Positions 62,175-64,000 of a DNA stretch of 64,000 bases are shown here, piece by piece (position 1 is the first letter of the stretch; every line of letters begins with the position of its first letter). Below the pieces are notes generated by a model. It had not been told where the DNA came from and did not search any database. It saw nothing but the letters and a program-made list of their open reading frames with translations. The stretch comes from Apophysomyces variabilis. Taxonomy: Eukaryota > Mucoromycota > Mucoromycetes > Mucorales > Mucoraceae. The translations under genes were made by a program, and so were the position numbers. Where the stretch lies: positions 1,836,992 through 1,900,991 of the forward strand of contig MZZL01000409.1 of the NCBI GenBank assembly GCA_002749535.1, written 5' to 3'.

Positions 62175-62214
<40 letters not shown>

Positions 62215-62400
62215 GTATGAACGTGAATCCCAAGCCATTTTGCGGCAGCAGTCGCGCTCAGACACCTCTCAAACAGCAGCTTAGATAATCTCACTTTGTC
62301 CTGATCGGATCAGCGTGTATAATTTTGCTTGACTGATACTTCCCTCATAACGACATCAATACCGGACTTTACCTCTTTCTCCACCTGCATTGCCTCTGTC
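60540..62400 (-). pseudogene. Tc1/mariner (IS630-like) transposase, interrupted
   Basis: Read on the minus strand, 62400-62212 encodes an N-terminal HTH region (VKSGIDVVMREVSVKQNY ... SKLLFERCLSATAAAKWLGIHVHTVQ). After an interruption (A-tracts and an assembly gap, 61479-62211), coding resumes with WAEQYERDLNSIF, then ILECIDANP, DEVMKYL, FTELKVSKS, NLSLKKARFQ, MDFTTNCVFLGESAFHINLKR (catalytic Asp region; relatives have DES), GTVPKT, and the open C-terminal part (60546-60878: GHYLVMDNSLIHKS with the second Asp, SPKLNSIEQLWLVIKSK with the third acidic residue). Multiple in-frame stops and shifts make it a pseudogene. Terminal inverted repeats were not found by eye. Confidence 0.75.
61529..62174. 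other. Assembly gap (646 N) between T-tracts
   Basis: Undetermined bases flanked by T44 (61479-61522, then CACTCA) and T37 (62175-62211). All ORFs crossing it are artefacts. The gap lies inside the transposase coding sequence. Confidence 0.99.
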
Positions 62401-63244
62401 GCTTTCTTGCTCGCAAGAGACAGTTGAGCTAAAGATTGCGTATGAGTGCTCAATCATTCAAGACGAAACGGCTCCTTGTCAGCAAGACAATGTATCGGTT
62501 CAGGCCTGCCATGCTCGTCGACGACAGAACCTTTCCCGTTTCCATACAAGAATTGAGTGCTCGTTGTCATGTAGTGTCTGACGTAACTGTGGAAAACAAA
62601 TAAAAGGATGACAAGCACTTGGGTGTGCACTTATACATCAAAGATACCAAGGCTTGTATTGCAAAACATTCTCATCCGGTTTTTTTCACCAGGGCGAACT
62701 TATTTTTCGTACAGCATGAATTTTGTTCTCGCCATTGGGTGCGTTTATTTTCCACCAAAGGCGAGTTTACTTTCTGGAAAGAGTGTACATCAGGAAACGT
62801 TGAATATACCACCGGTCTCATTTGGTTTATCTTGTTGTTTACTCTCTCGGCGTATGTTCCAAATTTTATCCCATCGTTTTTCTTAACTTTTTTGATGAAT
62901 TAATACGGTTACAGACCGTATTATCTAGTATGTACCGTGAAAATGTGCAATATGCCTCAAGCGCCACCGGCACCCACATCCCCAAGTTGTACGGCAAGGT
63001 TAAAGATGTACTAACGTAAAACGGCATTGCTGTCCTTTCACATGTACAGCTACCATATCAACTTGTAACCGGTAATCATTCTATTCTTAATGACCAGTCA
63101 TCGCTTATTGCGAGATAAACCAGCAAGTTGTATAGGAACACAGGTGGGCTATTGGCACCGAGTAATTTTAGTTAACATTAAATTATGTGTCATGGAGTTG
63201 TTAAAGTAAAACTTTTTATAAGAATGGAAAAAGAAGATATATTG
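62401..63244 (+). other. Region with possible unrecognised spliced gene
   Basis: An ATG at ~62442 opens a frame reading KRLLVSKTMYRFRPAMLVDD ... VSIQELSARCHVVSD, followed by a GTAACT donor; a second open block at 62619-62903 reads HLGVHLYIKDTKACIAKHSH and ends in a hydrophobic tail. Joining is plausible but unproven; no family recognised. The end holds the 3' region of the fasciclin gene. Confidence 0.3.
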
Positions 63245-64000
63245 TTACAATACAAGGGGTAATAGACACATCGACAGTATCCATAAAACATATAAGGGTA
63301 TCGAAGGTATCAGGACATGTGCTCCAGATTTGGGAACTCCTGTTTCATTCATTAAAACGGAGGCAGTGCCCAGGTAATGCGAAGTCTTTGTTGGGCTAGC
63401 GCCAGTGGCAAGTAATGGTTGTTCAGCCGATAACACCGTATCGATAAGATGAATAACGCCATTAGTCGTTATTATATCTGCAAGGAAAATGGAGGCTTTA
63501 TCATTGAGGTTGTTTCCAATCACTTGTCTTTTGCCATCCGCGGTACTACTGAATGCAACTGTTGATCGATCATAATTGGTTTGCAGCACAGTGGGCTCTT
63601 GCGCGAATAGTTTGCTCGAGAGATAGATGCCATCAATAACTTGATATTTTACATTGTGAACAAGGATACCAAAAGGCATATTCGAACCATTAGCAACGCT
63701 CCATGCTTTGTTGATAGGTGCAAGGATGGTTTTGTTGTTCTGGGAAACCAGTGCCGTCAAGTTGAGTTGCTTGAGCAACCTTTCGTATGTTTCAAGCTCC
63801 GGTAACTCCGATATTGTATCCATGCTGTTGCGTGGCGCCTGCAAAACGTGGTCAATGACATGAATGATGCCTATGGTGGAGATTAAAAAATCATGTGGCG
63901 CGGGGATAAGCGGACTGGTTGATTTTCTATTTTACCATTGCTGCAAACGATGTCTTTGGATACTATCAAGGCTGAAGTCACTCCACCTTTAATTCCAACC
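63245..64000 (-). CDS. Fasciclin (FAS1) domain protein, 3' part
   Basis: Runs off the right edge of the window, so the N-terminus is missing. Last exon begins at 63875 or nearby after CCATAG and joins an upstream exon (64000 to ~63936, VTSALIVSKDIVCSNG) across a GTAAAATAG intron. FAS1 signatures: GIIHVIDHVLQAP (the conserved H-box end of one domain), then a second domain LETYERLLKQLNLTALVS, KTILAPINKAWSV (F1-like TIFAPTNxAF), VIGNNLNDKASIFLADIITTNGVIHLIDTVL. A hydrophobic C-terminus (LYVLWILSMCLLPLVL) after a small-residue stretch suggests a GPI anchor. Probably a cell-surface adhesion-type protein. Confidence 0.85.

Noticed and set aside
61431..62294. Long ORFs crossing the N block
   Set aside because: They exist only because N bases and poly-T/poly-A tracts contain no stop codons.

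Overview
The window looks like nuclear DNA of an early-diverging filamentous fungus, most likely a Mucoromycete (Mucorales-like). The evidence is many short (about 45-90 nt) GT-AG introns in every reconstructed gene, pyrimidine-rich leaders, short intergenic spacers, fungal families (DUF1765, GH18 chitinase with a CBM19-type module, Ecl1-type small protein, paxillin-like LIM protein, UPF0658-type Golgi protein), and remnants of Tc1/mariner-IS630-type transposons. No operon, CRISPR array or prokaryotic feature is present. Species cannot be fixed from the sequence alone.

Layout. 80-3682 (+) Hbs1-type ribosome-rescue GTPase; 6104-6709 a possible small gene; 6986-8539 (+) O-fucosyltransferase-like type II membrane protein; 8895-10908 (+) STK32/YANK kinase; 11510-11831 (+) Ecl1-like 86-aa protein; 13192-14673 (+) mitochondrial PPR protein; 14714-15715 (-) nicotinamide riboside kinase; 16095-17546 (-) proteinase K/PRB1-type subtilase; 18794-20484 (-) sugar transporter; 20590-22701 (-) ALG8 glucosyltransferase; 23301-25063 (-) PKA catalytic subunit; 27665-28867 (-) DXD glycosyltransferase; 29551-30209 (+) unknown; 31524-33175 (-) three-LIM protein; 35521-37441 (+) chitinase; 38167-39019 (+) NFU1; 40009-40516 (-) prefoldin subunit 4; 40793-41288 (-) possible small membrane protein; 41848-41928 (-) tRNA-Leu(UAG); 44559-46052 (+) UPF0658-like membrane protein; 46553-47107 (+) coiled-coil protein; 49825-53338 (+) DUF1765 protein; 53496-54721 (+) SEN54; 56021-56576 (+) cytochrome c oxidase subunit Vb/COX4; 57461-58660 (+) mucin-like single-pass protein; 63245->64000 (-) fasciclin-domain protein. 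Transposon debris lies at 47640-49415 and 58935-62400, the latter containing a 646-base assembly gap.

The genes are independently transcribed housekeeping and cell-surface genes: mRNA surveillance (HBS1), tRNA splicing (SEN54), protein folding (prefoldin), N-glycosylation (ALG8) and other glycosyltransferases, mitochondrial function (PPR, NFU1, COX4), signalling (PKA, YANK), and wall/surface proteins (chitinase, mucin-like, fasciclin). The intron-exon models for NRK1, the subtilase, the sugar transporter, ALG8, the LIM protein, the chitinase, NFU1, prefoldin, the UPF0658-like protein, the DUF1765 protein, SEN54 and COX4 were assembled by eye and each closes in frame; the 5' end of HBS1 and the N-terminal exons of PKA remain uncertain.

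The most interesting observation is an intron in ALG8 (22042-22130, minus strand) that cannot be explained by GT-AG splicing but starts with a perfect minor-spliceosome AT-AC donor and ends in AC, restoring a conserved ALG8 motif. Other points of interest are the tandem SLxxLA-type motifs in the Hbs1 N-terminus, several 18-29 nt micro-exons, and the A-tract-bounded gap nested inside a transposase.
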